Assembly (NCBI GenBank): GCA_038108155.1
Contig: JAYNHP010000002.1
Location: forward strand, 1-64,000
Direction of reading: 5' to 3'
DNA length: 64,000 nucleotides
Source: MED-G20 sp038108155
GTDB taxonomy: Bacteria; Bacteroidota; Bacteroidia; Flavobacteriales_D; Parvicellaceae
The position numbers and the translations under genes are program-made. Positions 18,848 to 28,174 of this stretch are shown one piece after another. Positions within the stretch are counted from its first letter, which is position 1. Every line of letters begins with the position of its first letter. The notes beneath the pieces are model-generated. The model saw only the letters and a list, made by a program, of their open reading frames with translations, made no database searches and was not told the origin of the DNA.

Positions 18848-18878
18848 CAAATGTAGTTTTTAGAGTTATAAAAAACAA
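18848..18878 (-). promoter_or_regulatory. Candidate promoter of ahcY
   Basis: On the minus strand TTG (complement of 18876-18878), 20 bases, then TACATTTG (complement of 18848-18855), a match to TTG / TAnnTTTG. The box ends 16 bases before the ahcY ATG, giving a very short leader. Confidence 0.5.
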
Positions 18879-18913
18879 GATTAAATTACTTTGTCTAAAG
18901 TTTAATTATTTGC

Positions 18914-20572
18914 TTAGAAATAACTTGTGAATCCAAGGTGAATTTTACCAGTTCTAATTAGAAATGGATTATCAATTTTTCTACCCAAACCATAAATCAA
19001 GGTTAGAAGACCATTTGGCATAGAGATATTTGTTCCAAACCCAAAACTTTGAAAATAATCTTCTCTTAAAAAATCATAAATTTTACTTTCAGTCCATGCA
19101 AAATCTGAGAAAAGAAAAACATTAGATTTCTCATCTAAAAGGTACCTAAATTCAAAATTCCCGAGAATAAAGGAACTTACCCAAATAGATTCTTCATCAA
19201 ACCCTCTAATAGTTTTATAGCCCCCTATCCTGGTTAATTCATTTTCGTAAAGAATATTATTTTGGATAGTAGATGTAGAAAGTTTAATTTTAAAAGTAGT
19301 TCTATTTATTAGGCTTAGATAACTCGAAAAAGATAAATTTCCGTTAAAATTTGGAGATTTTAGGATATTACTAGACGCTGCGTCTATTGCATAAGTTTCT
19401 TTCCATCCATAAGCAATTTCACTTTTTATTTTAAATCCTCTTTTAGGGTTGAATGGATTGTCTAGTTTTTTAAAATCGGTTACAAATCCAAAACTATTAA
19501 TTGAAGTGGAACTATAATCATCTTCTAAAAGATTCGTGGAGTTATTGTTAGTAAATAAAAAGCCATTAGAAAAATTGGAGCTAGATTTATAATTTATAAT
19601 CAGCTTTGAATTAAAATTAAAAAACGAACTATCTTTCTTTATCATATCTATTCCACCTTTAATCTCGAAATTTGTATTGAATAGGAAAGGATAGCTAAGT
19701 TCAGCAATAAGATTTTGTGAAGAGTTAAACATTCTTCTCCAATTAATTTTAAGTACTTCACCATAGCTCAAAGCATTTTGAAAATTTAGAGCTACATTTC
19801 CTGTGAATTGTACAGTTTCATTTTCACCAGGTTGAATACCAACAAGACCATTTATGCTATTTTTAGATTGTGGTTTAAAATAGGTATATAAAGATGCTTT
19901 GTTGTCAATGAACTCATATGCAGGCGGTCTAATTTCTTGAATGAATCCTGTGTTTTTAATATTTTCACTTATTTTATAAATTTTATTTAGTTCAAATAAA
20001 TCTCCATTTCTAATGTCTGAAAATTTATATATAAGTTGAAGTTCTTTTTTTGTTATTTCTGGATTTATAATAGAATCAATTTTAACTAAAGGCCCCGTAA
20101 TTAAGTTACATATTAAATTAATTTTTGAATTTATAATTTCACTTTTTTGAAATTCAAACTCTGCAAATGGAAATCCGTTGTTGTTCATTAGAATAATCCA
20201 TTTTTTTATTCTTTTAGAAAAATCATTGGCATTAAAATAAGTTTTCTCGCTATTGAAATCTTCTCTAAGTTTAAGATTTAAAGAATTTGGTAAATTTACT
20301 TCTATACTGTTTACAGAAATAAGATTTCCAGTCTGTAGATATATTTTTAATCTTTGATTTTTTAGATTTACAGAATCAACATTGCATGTAAAGTATCCAC
20401 TTTCTATTTCTTTAAGTAAAATATTATTTACTAGTTCTCTAACATTATTAGAACTAGTTTTTTCAGCTTTAAAAAGTTCTAGATTCTTATAAATCTCTAA
20501 GAAATTTACTTGTTGCCCAAAAAGTAATATTGGAAATAAAAAGATTAACACTATTATTTTCTTTGAATCCAT
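18914..20572 (-). CDS. BamA/TamA-like outer-membrane protein
   Basis: A 552-residue predicted outer-membrane beta-barrel of the Omp85/surface-antigen D15 superfamily. A signal peptide (ending FLFPILLFGQQ) is followed by about 210 residues with weak POTRA-like character. The barrel domain covers about 240-552: GLVGIQPGENETVQFTGNVA, FGFVTDFKKLDNPFNPKRGF, IGGYKTIRGFDEES (the conserved RGF lid motif) and a C-terminal GFTSYF ending in an aromatic residue as barrel proteins do. I prefer the ATG at 20572 over the TTG three codons upstream; the gene then begins 2 bases after the ung stop. It may be a TamA-like assembly factor or an unassigned Omp85 transporter. Confidence 0.85.
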   Translation of the reverse strand: MDSKKIIVLIFLFPILLFGQQVNFLEIYKNLELFKAEKTSSNNVRELVNNILLKEIESGYFTCNVDSVNLKNQRLKIYLQTGNLISVNSIEVNLPNSLNLKLREDFNSEKTYFNANDFSKRIKKWIILMNNNGFPFAEFEFQKSEIINSKINLICNLITGPLVKIDSIINPEITKKELQLIYKFSDIRNGDLFELNKIYKISENIKNTGFIQEIRPPAYEFIDNKASLYTYFKPQSKNSINGLVGIQPGENETVQFTGNVALNFQNALSYGEVLKINWRRMFNSSQNLIAELSYPFLFNTNFEIKGGIDMIKKDSSFFNFNSKLIINYKSSSNFSNGFLFTNNNSTNLLEDDYSSTSINSFGFVTDFKKLDNPFNPKRGFKIKSEIAYGWKETYAIDAASSNILKSPNFNGNLSFSSYLSLINRTTFKIKLSTSTIQNNILYENELTRIGGYKTIRGFDEESIWVSSFILGNFEFRYLLDEKSNVFLFSDFAWTESKIYDFLREDYFQSFGFGTNISMPNGLLTLIYGLGRKIDNPFLIRTGKIHLGFTSYF

Positions 20573-20574
20573 AT

Positions 20575-21240
20575 TTACCAAATAATCTCTTTTAAATGAT
20601 TTGATTTTAAGAACTTATTTGCCTTAGAAAAATGTTTGCAACCAAAAAAACCTCTGTAGGCAGAAAGAGGGGATGGGTGAGGTGCCTTCAATATAAGATG
20701 CTTTTTAAAGTCTATTAAAACTTCCTTTTTCTGGGCATAATTTCCCCATAGTATAAAAACCACTTTACTTTTTAATAACGAAATTTGTTTTAAGATAGTA
20801 TTTGTAAATAAATCCCATCCTAAATTATTATGAGAGTTTGCAGTTCCTAACCTTACAGTTAATGAAGAATTTAATAAAAGAACACCTTGATTTGCCCAAG
20901 ATTCAAGATTTTTTTTAGTTTGAGGATTGTATTTCAAATCGTTTTTAATTTCTTTAAATATATTTTTTAAAGAGGGAGGAGTATTTTGATTTTCGTTAAC
21001 TGCAAATGCAAGTCCATTAGCCTGATCTTTGCCATGGTAGGGGTCTTGCCCTAAGATTACTATTTTCAAATCAGTAAAATTTGTTTTCTCAAATGCTTTG
21101 AAGATATTTTCTTTTTTTGGACACAATAGTTCTTTAGAGCTACAATTTTTTACTTCGCTATTTATTTTTTGAAAATATTTTTTTGAAAACTCTTTTTCAA
21201 ATATGGTTATCCATTCTTTATGTAATTTTTTTGTATTCAA
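20575..21240 (-). CDS. ung: Uracil-DNA glycosylase, family 1
   Basis: Removes uracil from DNA in base-excision repair. The 221-residue protein has motif 1 VILGQDPYHGKDQANGLAFAV (the Asp activates water), the uracil-stacking region TPPSLKNIF, LLLNSSLTVRLGTANSH, FILWGNYAQKK, and motif 2 APHPSPLSAYRGFFGC with the catalytic His and intercalating loop. The start is TTG at 21240; no ATG lies before the conserved domain. It precedes the Omp85-like gene in the same direction by 2 bases. The 96-base divergent gap upstream contains a promoter match for the opposite strand only. Confidence 0.95.
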   Translation of the reverse strand: MNTKKLHKEWITIFEKEFSKKYFQKINSEVKNCSSKELLCPKKENIFKAFEKTNFTDLKIVILGQDPYHGKDQANGLAFAVNENQNTPPSLKNIFKEIKNDLKYNPQTKKNLESWANQGVLLLNSSLTVRLGTANSHNNLGWDLFTNTILKQISLLKSKVVFILWGNYAQKKEVLIDFKKHLILKAPHPSPLSAYRGFFGCKHFSKANKFLKSNHLKEIIW

Positions 21241-21286
21241 TTTATTTCTAATTTTACAACAATTAAATAAAAGTCATTTGATTTCA

Positions 21287-21315
21287 TTGTTGGTATTTCT
21301 TTTTTAATAATTTTG
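21287..21315 (+). promoter_or_regulatory. Candidate promoter of the small lipoprotein gene
   Basis: TTG (21287-21289), 18 bases, then TAATTTTG (21308-21315), a full match to TTG / TAnnTTTG. It ends 21 bases before the ATG at 21337. Confidence 0.45.
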
Positions 21316-21336
21316 TTAATAGATATTTTGAAAATC

Positions 21337-21513
21337 ATGAAAAAATTATTCACTTACTCATTTGCAATTATTGTTTTATCCTCTCTTTCTTCTTGTTTTG
21401 TATTTCAACCACCGCAGAAAACTTGTCCAGCTTACAGCTTAAACCCTCAAGAGGAAAATCCTAAAGAGTTAATTACATTGCAAGATAAAAAAACTAAAAA
21501 AGCCAACTTTTAA
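21337..21513 (+). CDS. Small predicted lipoprotein
   Basis: A 58-residue product with a lipoprotein signal peptide: MKKLFTYSFAIIVL followed by the lipobox LSSC with C20 as the lipidated cysteine. The mature part is only about 38 residues, Pro- and Lys-rich (VFQPPQKTCPAYSL, then a charged tail). ATG at 21337 is chosen over an upstream in-frame TTG-type start because it begins a canonical signal peptide and has a promoter match 21 bases before it. Not recognised beyond being a lipoprotein; the second cysteine (in KTCPAY) is the only other notable residue. Confidence 0.7.
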   Translation: MKKLFTYSFAIIVLSSLSSCFVFQPPQKTCPAYSLNPQEENPKELITLQDKKTKKANF

Positions 21514-21589
21514 CTAAAGTCTTTTATTTGTTTTAAACTTTCCTTTAAACAATTCTTTTTATTCTACATTTTCTCTATTTTTGCTATTC

Positions 21590-22342
21590 ATGTGTAGAAT
21601 AGCAATATTAACTTTATTACTTATTTTTCAGTTATTTTCTGCTTCAATGTTTTCTCAGATTCCTGTAAATGAGAAATTAATGGTGAGAATAACTAAAGAG
21701 ATATGGTTGGGAGCTACTGTTCACTCTAGCGGTTTTGCGTTGAACTATGGTATGTCAAAGTTTAAGACTTTTAAGAAAAAATCGTTAATTAACGTAGATT
21801 TAGTAAGTATAAATCATGACAAGGAGTACAAAATATTTGGATCCTTTGACGAAAATGCAAAGAAATTTATTTTCGGCAAATTTAACTCTCTTTACACTGT
21901 AAGATTTGGTTTTGGTAATAGAAAAATTTTATACGAAAAGTTAAGAGAAAATGGTTTACAGATTTCAATGAATTATACTGTAGGACCATCTTTAGGTTTA
22001 GTAAAGCCAGTTTTTTTAGAAGTTTTTAAATACGATTTTTCTGGCAGAATTGCAGGAATTGCTACTGAAAGATACGATCCCGAATTACATAATTTTTACA
22101 ATATTTATGGTAGGGCATCTTGGACAGCTGGTTTAATGGAAACAAAAATTAATCCAGGTATGTTTTTTAAGTTTGGTCTTGATTTTGATTATTCAAGTAA
22201 TCGAGATATCATAAATTCTTTGGAGGTTGGAGCTTGTCTGGATGTCTTTTCTAAGCCTGTGATTTTAATGGTAGAAAATAACAACTACAGGTTTTATCCT
22301 AGTGTATATATTAATTGTTCTATTGGAAATAAATTTTATTAA
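21590..22342 (+). CDS. Predicted exported outer-membrane-like protein
   Basis: A 250-residue product with a signal peptide (MCRIAILTLLLIFQLFSASM, cleavage near FSQ) and alternating hydrophobic/polar strands with many aromatic residues (WLGATVHSSGFALNYGMSKF, YTVRFGFGNRKIL, FYPSVYINCSIGNKFY), the look of a small beta-barrel ending in Phe-Tyr. I do not recognise a named family. The ATG at 21590 is preferred to an in-frame TTG three codons upstream. It shares one base with lipA (TAATG), so lipA is probably co-translated with it, though a functional tie to lipoate is not implied. Confidence 0.7.
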   Translation: MCRIAILTLLLIFQLFSASMFSQIPVNEKLMVRITKEIWLGATVHSSGFALNYGMSKFKTFKKKSLINVDLVSINHDKEYKIFGSFDENAKKFIFGKFNSLYTVRFGFGNRKILYEKLRENGLQISMNYTVGPSLGLVKPVFLEVFKYDFSGRIAGIATERYDPELHNFYNIYGRASWTAGLMETKINPGMFFKFGLDFDYSSNRDIINSLEVGACLDVFSKPVILMVENNNYRFYPSVYINCSIGNKFY

Positions 22343-23202
22343 TGAGTGTTAACGCTGCTGTAAAAACTAAAAAGCCAAAATGGCTTAAAGTAAAATTACC
22401 TACTGGGGAATCTTATAAAAAAGTAAGAAATCTTGTTACCGAACACAAACTACATACAATTTGTGAAAGTGGAAATTGTCCAAATATGGGTGAATGTTGG
22501 GGAGCAGGCACTGCTACTTTTATGATTTTAGGTAATGTTTGTACAAGGTCTTGTGGCTTTTGTGCAGTTGCTACTGGGAGACCTGAAGCTGTAGATGTCT
22601 TTGAGCCAGGTAGAGTAGCTAACTCTGTTAAATTGATGAAAGTTAAACATGCGGTTATTACATCTGTAGATCGTGACGACTTGTCTGATGGAGGTTCTAA
22701 TATTTGGGTCAGTACTGTTAAAGCTATTCGAAGACAATCTCCTACTACTACATTAGAGACTTTAATTCCAGATTTTGCTGGGATTTGGGAAAATTTAAAT
22801 AACATAATAGAAGTTGCTCCAGAAATTGTTTCTCATAACATTGAAACTGTAAGAAGACTTACAAAAACAATTAGAGTTCAAGCAAAATACAACAGAAGTT
22901 TAGAGGTTTTGTTGCGTCTTAAACAAGGTGGGATGAAAACGAAGTCTGGTTTAATGCTGGGATTAGGAGAGACCGAAGAAGAAGTTTTTGAAACACTTGA
23001 AGATTTAAGATCTGTAAAAGTTGATATTGTAACTATAGGTCAGTATTTACAACCAACTCCAAAACACGCTCCTGTTAAAGATTTTATTACTCCAGAGCAG
23101 TTTACAAAATATAAAGAATTTGGTCTAAAAGCTGGGTTTAGATTTGTAGAAAGCGGTCCTTTGGTAAGGTCTAGTTACCATGCTGAAAAACACTTATTTT
23201 AA
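22342..23202 (+). CDS. lipA: Lipoyl synthase
   Basis: Radical-SAM enzyme that inserts two sulfurs into protein-bound octanoyl groups to make lipoate. Both iron-sulfur motifs are present: the auxiliary cluster CxxxxxCxxxxxC (CESGNCPNMGECW) and the radical-SAM CxxxCxxC (CTRSCGFC). The C-terminal RSSYHAE supplies the conserved RSSY serine that ligates the auxiliary cluster. VDRDDLSDGG and GLGETEEEV are further family motifs. At 286 residues it has normal length. The start overlaps the stop of the upstream gene by one base. Confidence 0.97.
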   Translation: MSVNAAVKTKKPKWLKVKLPTGESYKKVRNLVTEHKLHTICESGNCPNMGECWGAGTATFMILGNVCTRSCGFCAVATGRPEAVDVFEPGRVANSVKLMKVKHAVITSVDRDDLSDGGSNIWVSTVKAIRRQSPTTTLETLIPDFAGIWENLNNIIEVAPEIVSHNIETVRRLTKTIRVQAKYNRSLEVLLRLKQGGMKTKSGLMLGLGETEEEVFETLEDLRSVKVDIVTIGQYLQPTPKHAPVKDFITPEQFTKYKEFGLKAGFRFVESGPLVRSSYHAEKHLF

Positions 23203-23289
23203 TTTGTTTAATTTATTTTTAAAAAAATTCATTCAACAACTGCTTGAATAATTTAATAATTTGTATTTTTCGGTATAATTTTGAAATCC

Positions 23290-26200
23290 ATGAAAAAAAT
23301 AGTTTTATATCCGTTGATGTCCTTAGGTGTTATATTATTTCTCTATACTTTTTCAAGAAATGAAAACAATACCTCTAGAAAATATACTTTTAAACAAATT
23401 TCAGATACCAAAGCCTTTGCTGGTGCTAAGGGAGCCCAAGAGTATGCAGAATTAATGTATAAGGATGTAGTTACTGGAAAAGTTGAATTAGCCAAATTGG
23501 CAGCGGCAAAAGACGAAGTTCTTCAAAGAATGCAGTCAAGATCGACTAATTTAAGTTTTATTGAAGAAGGACCAGACAATGTTGGTGGTAGAACAAGAGG
23601 AATTGCCATTGATCCAAATGATGACAATGTAATGTATGCAGGTTCTGTTTCAGGTGGTCTTTTCAAAACTGTAAATGGTGGTTCGAATTGGACAAGAGTC
23701 CAAGAATTTGATAATGCCATGGTTAATAGTGCTGGTGGTGTGGGTTCGCTTGGTATTTCATCTATCGCTTTTTCTGCAAATGGTAACATTTTATATATTG
23801 CCACTGGAGGTTCGAGGTTTGGTGAAGGTCTCATCGATGGTGATGGAGTTTGGGTAAGTTCAAACATCAATACTAGTTCCCCAACTTTTAATCAAATCCC
23901 AGGCACAGATAATAAAGATATTTTGAAAGTAGTTACCAACCCAAACGACCCTAATGGTGCTTACTTTGTTGGTATGGGTGTTGGATTAAATAAAATTGAA
24001 CAGGGAATGAATGTTATCCCTGAAGCTAATACTATTTCTGGAATTCCTACTAACGCTACAATTGGTGACTTCAAAGTTTCAGAAGATGGCCAAGTTATGA
24101 TATTAGGTTTAGACCAAGGTGGTATAAGATCATGGATTAGCCAAGATGGAGGTGTTAATTGGACTGATTTGCATTCTAATGGTGAATTATCAGGAACTGG
24201 TACAATTAGAGGAGAATATGCAATTTCTAAGAACAAAAATGACGCAAATAACTACACTCTTTATGCTCTATTTGCATCTTCTGCTGGTACACTTGGCGGA
24301 GTTTACAGATCTGTAGATAATGGAACTACCTGGTATCAAATAGCTCCAGGTGCTACTGGTAATTTTACTCCTCTAACATCGAGAAGCGGTCAAGGTAACT
24401 ATGATTTGGTCGTTATATCTAGACCCGATGGCGAAGAATGTATTATTGGTGGAATTGACTTATGGTCTTGGGTACATACTCCAAATTCTGCTGATCCCGA
24501 AAATGGCCAATGGTATGCAGTTTCTGCTTGGTATGTAGATCCATCTGTTCCTATTTACATTCATGCTGACAACCATCGTCTCTTATGGAAAAATGATTAC
24601 ACGTTACTAGTTGGTAATGATGGTGGTGTTCAAGTAAGAACAGGTAGTTCTGGTACTAATCAATTCGGATCTGTAATAAACAAAGGTTACAATGTCACTC
24701 AGTTTTACTCGATGGCTTTTGGTGGTAATGGCTCTGTAATTGCAGGTGCTCAAGATAATGGTACTCAGTACAAGGATAACTCTTTACCTTGGTCTAAAGA
24801 ATTTGCCGAGGTTTCTGGTGGAGATGGTTTCGAATGTGAAATTTCCTATTTAAACAGCAATGCGTTTGTGACTACTGTATATAATGGTTCCATCTCTAGA
24901 TCAAGCGATAGAGGAACTACTAGTCAATCTGTTCCTGCTCCATGTACAGGAATTGTTGGAGAAAACTGTGGACCTTTTTACAACGCCATTGCACTTATGG
25001 AAAATCCTGAAGATTTAAATACTAAAGATTCTGTAGTATATGTTCCTAATGAAGATAAATTAATTGGAGATACCATTACTTACTACAGTAAATCATTTGG
25101 GATTCCTATCAAACATGTTTTAACCCAAAGCCTAAATGTATATGATACAATGAATATCGTTGGTACTGATACATTTGTAACAGTTACTGGTGCTGACACT
25201 CTTACTCTACCAGATTATGTTCAATCTTATTTTATAACTCAAAATGACGCTTCAGTTTACGTTACAAGAGATATGATGAGATTTACTACTGTTCCCGAAT
25301 GGTGGAGAATTTATAATTTATCAAGTTCAATAAGAAGCTTTGAAATTTCACATGACATGAACTATGCTTGGTGTGGTTCTTACAATGGAAGCCTCGTTAG
25401 GATAACAGGCTTAGGAAATGCATATTCCAAACAAGAAGCTGATATTGCATATAGACCATCAGCAACTGATACTTTGATAGAAATTGCTACTGGTAATATT
25501 GTAACTGGTTCTTTAGTCAATCAAATTAATTTTGCTCAGGACGGAAATCTATATACAAAACAAAATGGTTCAGAAATTTTATATAAAGTTCATTACGAAA
25601 GTGTATCTAACTTCCCAGGAACTATAACTGACATTTCTGTAGACCCAAACAACCCAGACAATGTATGCGTAGTTACTTCTGGAACATCAACCAATCATGT
25701 ATATTATTCAACCAATGCAACATCCTCAAATCCTTCATTTAATTCTATTGATGGTGATTTACCAGATATGCCGGTTTTTGGATGTATTATTGAGAGAGAT
25801 CCTGCTACAGATGTTATTATAATTGGAACTACATACGGCGTCTTTTCAACCGACAACATTGCTGGATCTAGTACAAATTGGGTATCTAATAACACTGAGA
25901 TTGGGACTATTCCAGTTTATGATATTTGTCAACAGTGGAGAGATTGGGAAGATCCTATGGAAGGCGGATACAGACAAGTTAATAATCCTGGAGCAATTTA
26001 TGCATGTACTTATGGAAGAGGAGTTTGGAGAGCAGATAATTTACTTTCTTTTTCTGAACCAATAGTTCAAAATGAAGTTTCTGAAAATATATCTTCTACT
26101 AAAATTTATCCTAACCCTGTAGTCCAAAACGCGAATCTTTCATTTGAACTAAATCGTTCTAGTCTTGTAAATATTTCAATCTACAATTTGAATGGAAGTT

Positions 26201-26346
26201 TAGTTAAGACACTATATGACAATGTCAGAATGAATAAAGGAAATAATATTTCCCAAATAAATGCTTCCGAACTATCCATGGGAACTTATATAGTTGTTAT
26301 GAAAGCCGATGAAGAACAAGAAGTAGTCAAATTTATAAAGTACTAA
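23290..26346 (+). CDS. Secreted T9SS cargo protein with sortilin-like beta-propeller repeats
   Basis: A 1018-residue exported protein. It has an N-terminal hydrophobic signal (MKKIVLYPLMSLGVILFLYTF), then from about residue 95 repeated BNR/VPS10-like segments such as GGRTRGIAIDPNDDNVMYAG followed by SGGLFKTVNGGSNWTRV and GGVYRSVDNGTTWYQI, where the Ser-x-Asp/Asn-x-Gly-x-x-Trp box marks each propeller blade. The last 80 residues are a type A T9SS sorting domain: KIYPNPVVQNANLSFEL, ISIYNLNGSLVKTL, ASELSMGTYIVVM, VKFIKY. It is predicted to cross the outer membrane by the type IX system and be anchored or released. Substrate unknown. The ATG at 23290 is preferred to a TTG three codons earlier. 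It stands alone with its own terminator. Confidence 0.9.
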   Translation: MKKIVLYPLMSLGVILFLYTFSRNENNTSRKYTFKQISDTKAFAGAKGAQEYAELMYKDVVTGKVELAKLAAAKDEVLQRMQSRSTNLSFIEEGPDNVGGRTRGIAIDPNDDNVMYAGSVSGGLFKTVNGGSNWTRVQEFDNAMVNSAGGVGSLGISSIAFSANGNILYIATGGSRFGEGLIDGDGVWVSSNINTSSPTFNQIPGTDNKDILKVVTNPNDPNGAYFVGMGVGLNKIEQGMNVIPEANTISGIPTNATIGDFKVSEDGQVMILGLDQGGIRSWISQDGGVNWTDLHSNGELSGTGTIRGEYAISKNKNDANNYTLYALFASSAGTLGGVYRSVDNGTTWYQIAPGATGNFTPLTSRSGQGNYDLVVISRPDGEECIIGGIDLWSWVHTPNSADPENGQWYAVSAWYVDPSVPIYIHADNHRLLWKNDYTLLVGNDGGVQVRTGSSGTNQFGSVINKGYNVTQFYSMAFGGNGSVIAGAQDNGTQYKDNSLPWSKEFAEVSGGDGFECEISYLNSNAFVTTVYNGSISRSSDRGTTSQSVPAPCTGIVGENCGPFYNAIALMENPEDLNTKDSVVYVPNEDKLIGDTITYYSKSFGIPIKHVLTQSLNVYDTMNIVGTDTFVTVTGADTLTLPDYVQSYFITQNDASVYVTRDMMRFTTVPEWWRIYNLSSSIRSFEISHDMNYAWCGSYNGSLVRITGLGNAYSKQEADIAYRPSATDTLIEIATGNIVTGSLVNQINFAQDGNLYTKQNGSEILYKVHYESVSNFPGTITDISVDPNNPDNVCVVTSGTSTNHVYYSTNATSSNPSFNSIDGDLPDMPVFGCIIERDPATDVIIIGTTYGVFSTDNIAGSSTNWVSNNTEIGTIPVYDICQQWRDWEDPMEGGYRQVNNPGAIYACTYGRGVWRADNLLSFSEPIVQNEVSENISSTKIYPNPVVQNANLSFELNRSSLVNISIYNLNGSLVKTLYDNVRMNKGNNISQINASELSMGTYIVVMKADEEQEVVKFIKY

Positions 26347-26366
26347 AATTTATATAAATTTTATTT

Positions 26367-26398
26367 AAAAAAAGACCCTGAATTATCAGGGTCTTTTT
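26367..26398 (+). terminator. Intrinsic terminator after the T9SS cargo gene
   Basis: AAAAAGACCCTG (26369-26380), loop AATTAT, CAGGGTCTTTTT (26387-26398): a perfect 12-base-pair stem with A-rich and T-rich sides, so it could work in both directions. It ends 20 bases before the gap ATG. Confidence 0.93.
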
Positions 26399-26418
26399 AC
26401 ATTTACAAAAAAATTAAT

Positions 26419-27420
26419 ATGAGCAAAGTTAAAATTGGAATAAACGGTTTTGGAAGAATAGGTAGAATGGTTTTTAGATCATGCCTAAAAAGAGACAATG
26501 TTGAAGTTGTTGCGATTAATGATTTACTAGATATAGAGCATTTAGCATATTTACTAAAATACGATTCTGTGCACGGTATTTGCGATGCAGAAATTTCTGT
26601 AAAAAATAACCAATTATATGTGAATGGAAGGCATATTAGAATAACTGCAGAACGTGATCCTAAACTTCTCAAATGGAATGAAGTTGACGTAGATGTAGCT
26701 GTAGAGTGTACTGGAATATTTACAACTTTGGAACTTGCTCAGTACCATATTGATGGAGGAGCAAGAAAAGTAGCTATCTCCGCACCTTCAAAAGATGCTC
26801 CTATGTTTGTAATGGGTGTTAACCATAATGATATTAAGTCATCTGATTTAATTGTTTCTAACGCTTCTTGTACGACAAATTGTTTAGCTCCACTCGCTAA
26901 AGTTTTAAATGATTCATATGGTATAGATGAAGCTTTAATGACTACAGTTCATGCGGCAACTGCTACTCAATTTGTTGTAGATGGTCCATCAAAAAAAGAC
27001 TATAGAGGAGGAAGAAGTTCCTTGGTTAATATTATACCAGCTTCTACAGGAGCTGCTAAAGCTGTAACTAAGGTTATTCCAAGTCTTGTAGGTAAAATAA
27101 CAGGGATGGCTTTTAGAGTACCAACTGCAAATGTTTCTGTGGTAGATCTTACTGTTAAGCTAAGTAAAAATACGTCTTATGATCATGTTATGGAGACATT
27201 AAAAAAGGCTTCTGAAAATGAGCTAAATGGAATTTTAGGATACACAGAAGAGCTAGTCGTATCACAAGATTTTGTTGGAGATGCTAGAACTTCAATAGTA
27301 GATGCAAAAGCTGGTATTCAACTTAATGAATCTTTCTATAAAATTATTAGCTGGTACGATAATGAAGCTGGCTATTCAAATAAACTGATTGATCTTTCTG
27401 CTCTTATAAGCAGTATGTAA
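26419..27420 (+). CDS. gap: Glyceraldehyde-3-phosphate dehydrogenase, type I
   Basis: Glycolytic enzyme that oxidises and phosphorylates glyceraldehyde-3-phosphate using NAD. The 333 residues show the Rossmann start KIGINGFGRIGRMVFRS, the catalytic motif SNASCTTNCLAP with C151, and the helper-histidine region TTVHAATATQ, and end in SWYDNEAGYSNKLIDL. Residues after the first strand (VVAINDLLD) have the Asp typical of NAD use. The gene lies just after the strong terminator at 26367-26398, so transcription must start within or just before it. No clear TAnnTTTG box is visible in the 20-base gap. lpxH converges on it after 10 bases. Confidence 0.97.
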   Translation: MSKVKIGINGFGRIGRMVFRSCLKRDNVEVVAINDLLDIEHLAYLLKYDSVHGICDAEISVKNNQLYVNGRHIRITAERDPKLLKWNEVDVDVAVECTGIFTTLELAQYHIDGGARKVAISAPSKDAPMFVMGVNHNDIKSSDLIVSNASCTTNCLAPLAKVLNDSYGIDEALMTTVHAATATQFVVDGPSKKDYRGGRSSLVNIIPASTGAAKAVTKVIPSLVGKITGMAFRVPTANVSVVDLTVKLSKNTSYDHVMETLKKASENELNGILGYTEELVVSQDFVGDARTSIVDAKAGIQLNESFYKIISWYDNEAGYSNKLIDLSALISSM

Positions 27421-27430
27421 TTTACTGATA

Positions 27431-28174
27431 TTAAAACTTCTTAAGCTCGGTAGTTTTTCCATCATAAACTGCGTAAGTGAAGTGGTTTATCCAATCGCCT
27501 AAATTTATATACGTACAATCTTTATCTAATTTGTGTTCTATAGGGAAATGTCTATGGCCAAAAATAAAATAATTAATTTCTTTATTTTTTTGATATTCTT
27601 CTTTACTAAATTGAATTAACCATTCCTTTTCTTCTCCCATAAATGAAGGACTACCCTCTTTTTCATTTTCTCTGCTTTTCCTAGACCAATACTTTGCTAA
27701 TGAAAAACTTAAATTAGGGTGAATTTTAGAAAATAACCATTGACAAAATGGGTTAGTAAAAAACTTTTTAATGATTTTATATTTGTTATCTCCTGGTCCA
27801 AGTCCATCTCCGTGTCCAATAAAAAAAACAGTACCATCTATATCCCTTGAAATTGGGTTTTTATGTACTGTTACTCCAATTTCTTTTTCTAAGTAACCAA
27901 ACATCCACAGGTCGTGATTTCCAGTAAAAATATGGATGTCAATACCATTATCTTTTAAGGCTGCAAGCTTGCCAAGAAACCTAGTGTTTCCCTTTGGAAT
28001 AGTATGCTTGTGTTCAAACCAAAAATCAAAAATATCTCCAACAAGAAAAATTTCTTTTGCTTCGTTTTCAATAGAAGATAACCAACGGATTATTTTATCC
28101 TCTCTTTCTTTAGTATCATTATGACTTCCTAAATGGAAATCAGATGTAAAATATATTTTAGTTCTATTTTTTAT
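27431..28174 (-). CDS. lpxH: UDP-2,3-diacylglucosamine diphosphatase (LpxH) with a non-canonical ATA start
   Basis: Calcineurin-like metallophosphoesterase that makes lipid X from UDP-2,3-diacylglucosamine in lipid A synthesis. All metal-site motifs are present in one open frame: SDFHLG (D12, H14), GDIFDFWF (D47), TGNHDLW (N86, H87), GHGDGLGPGD and the C-terminal GHRHFP, in 247 residues, the normal length. The first ATG is codon 91 (27904), after three of these motifs, and no ATG, GTG or TTG precedes it. The frame opens after a TAA 7 codons before an ATA at 28174-28172. That ATA overlaps the M1 peptidase stop as ATAA, exactly where an ATGA overlap would be expected. ATA as start is inferred; alternatives are a sequence error or a crippled gene. 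Confidence 0.85.
   Translation of the reverse strand: MKNRTKIYFTSDFHLGSHNDTKEREDKIIRWLSSIENEAKEIFLVGDIFDFWFEHKHTIPKGNTRFLGKLAALKDNGIDIHIFTGNHDLWMFGYLEKEIGVTVHKNPISRDIDGTVFFIGHGDGLGPGDNKYKIIKKFFTNPFCQWLFSKIHPNLSFSLAKYWSRKSRENEKEGSPSFMGEEKEWLIQFSKEEYQKNKEINYFIFGHRHFPIEHKLDKDCTYINLGDWINHFTYAVYDGKTTELKKF

Noticed and set aside
18832..18913. A SAH or SAM riboswitch upstream of ahcY
   Set aside because: The gap is 82 bases and is filled by a promoter match close to the ATG; no conserved riboswitch core is visible.
22413..22805. A 130-codon open frame antisense to lipA
   Set aside because: It is a shadow of lipA; the translation is low-complexity with no start signal or motif.
27431..27904. A 157-residue protein starting at the first ATG of the lpxH frame
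   Set aside because: It would lack the DxH, GDxxD and GNHD metal motifs that lie immediately upstream in the same open frame; the longer frame is clearly the gene.
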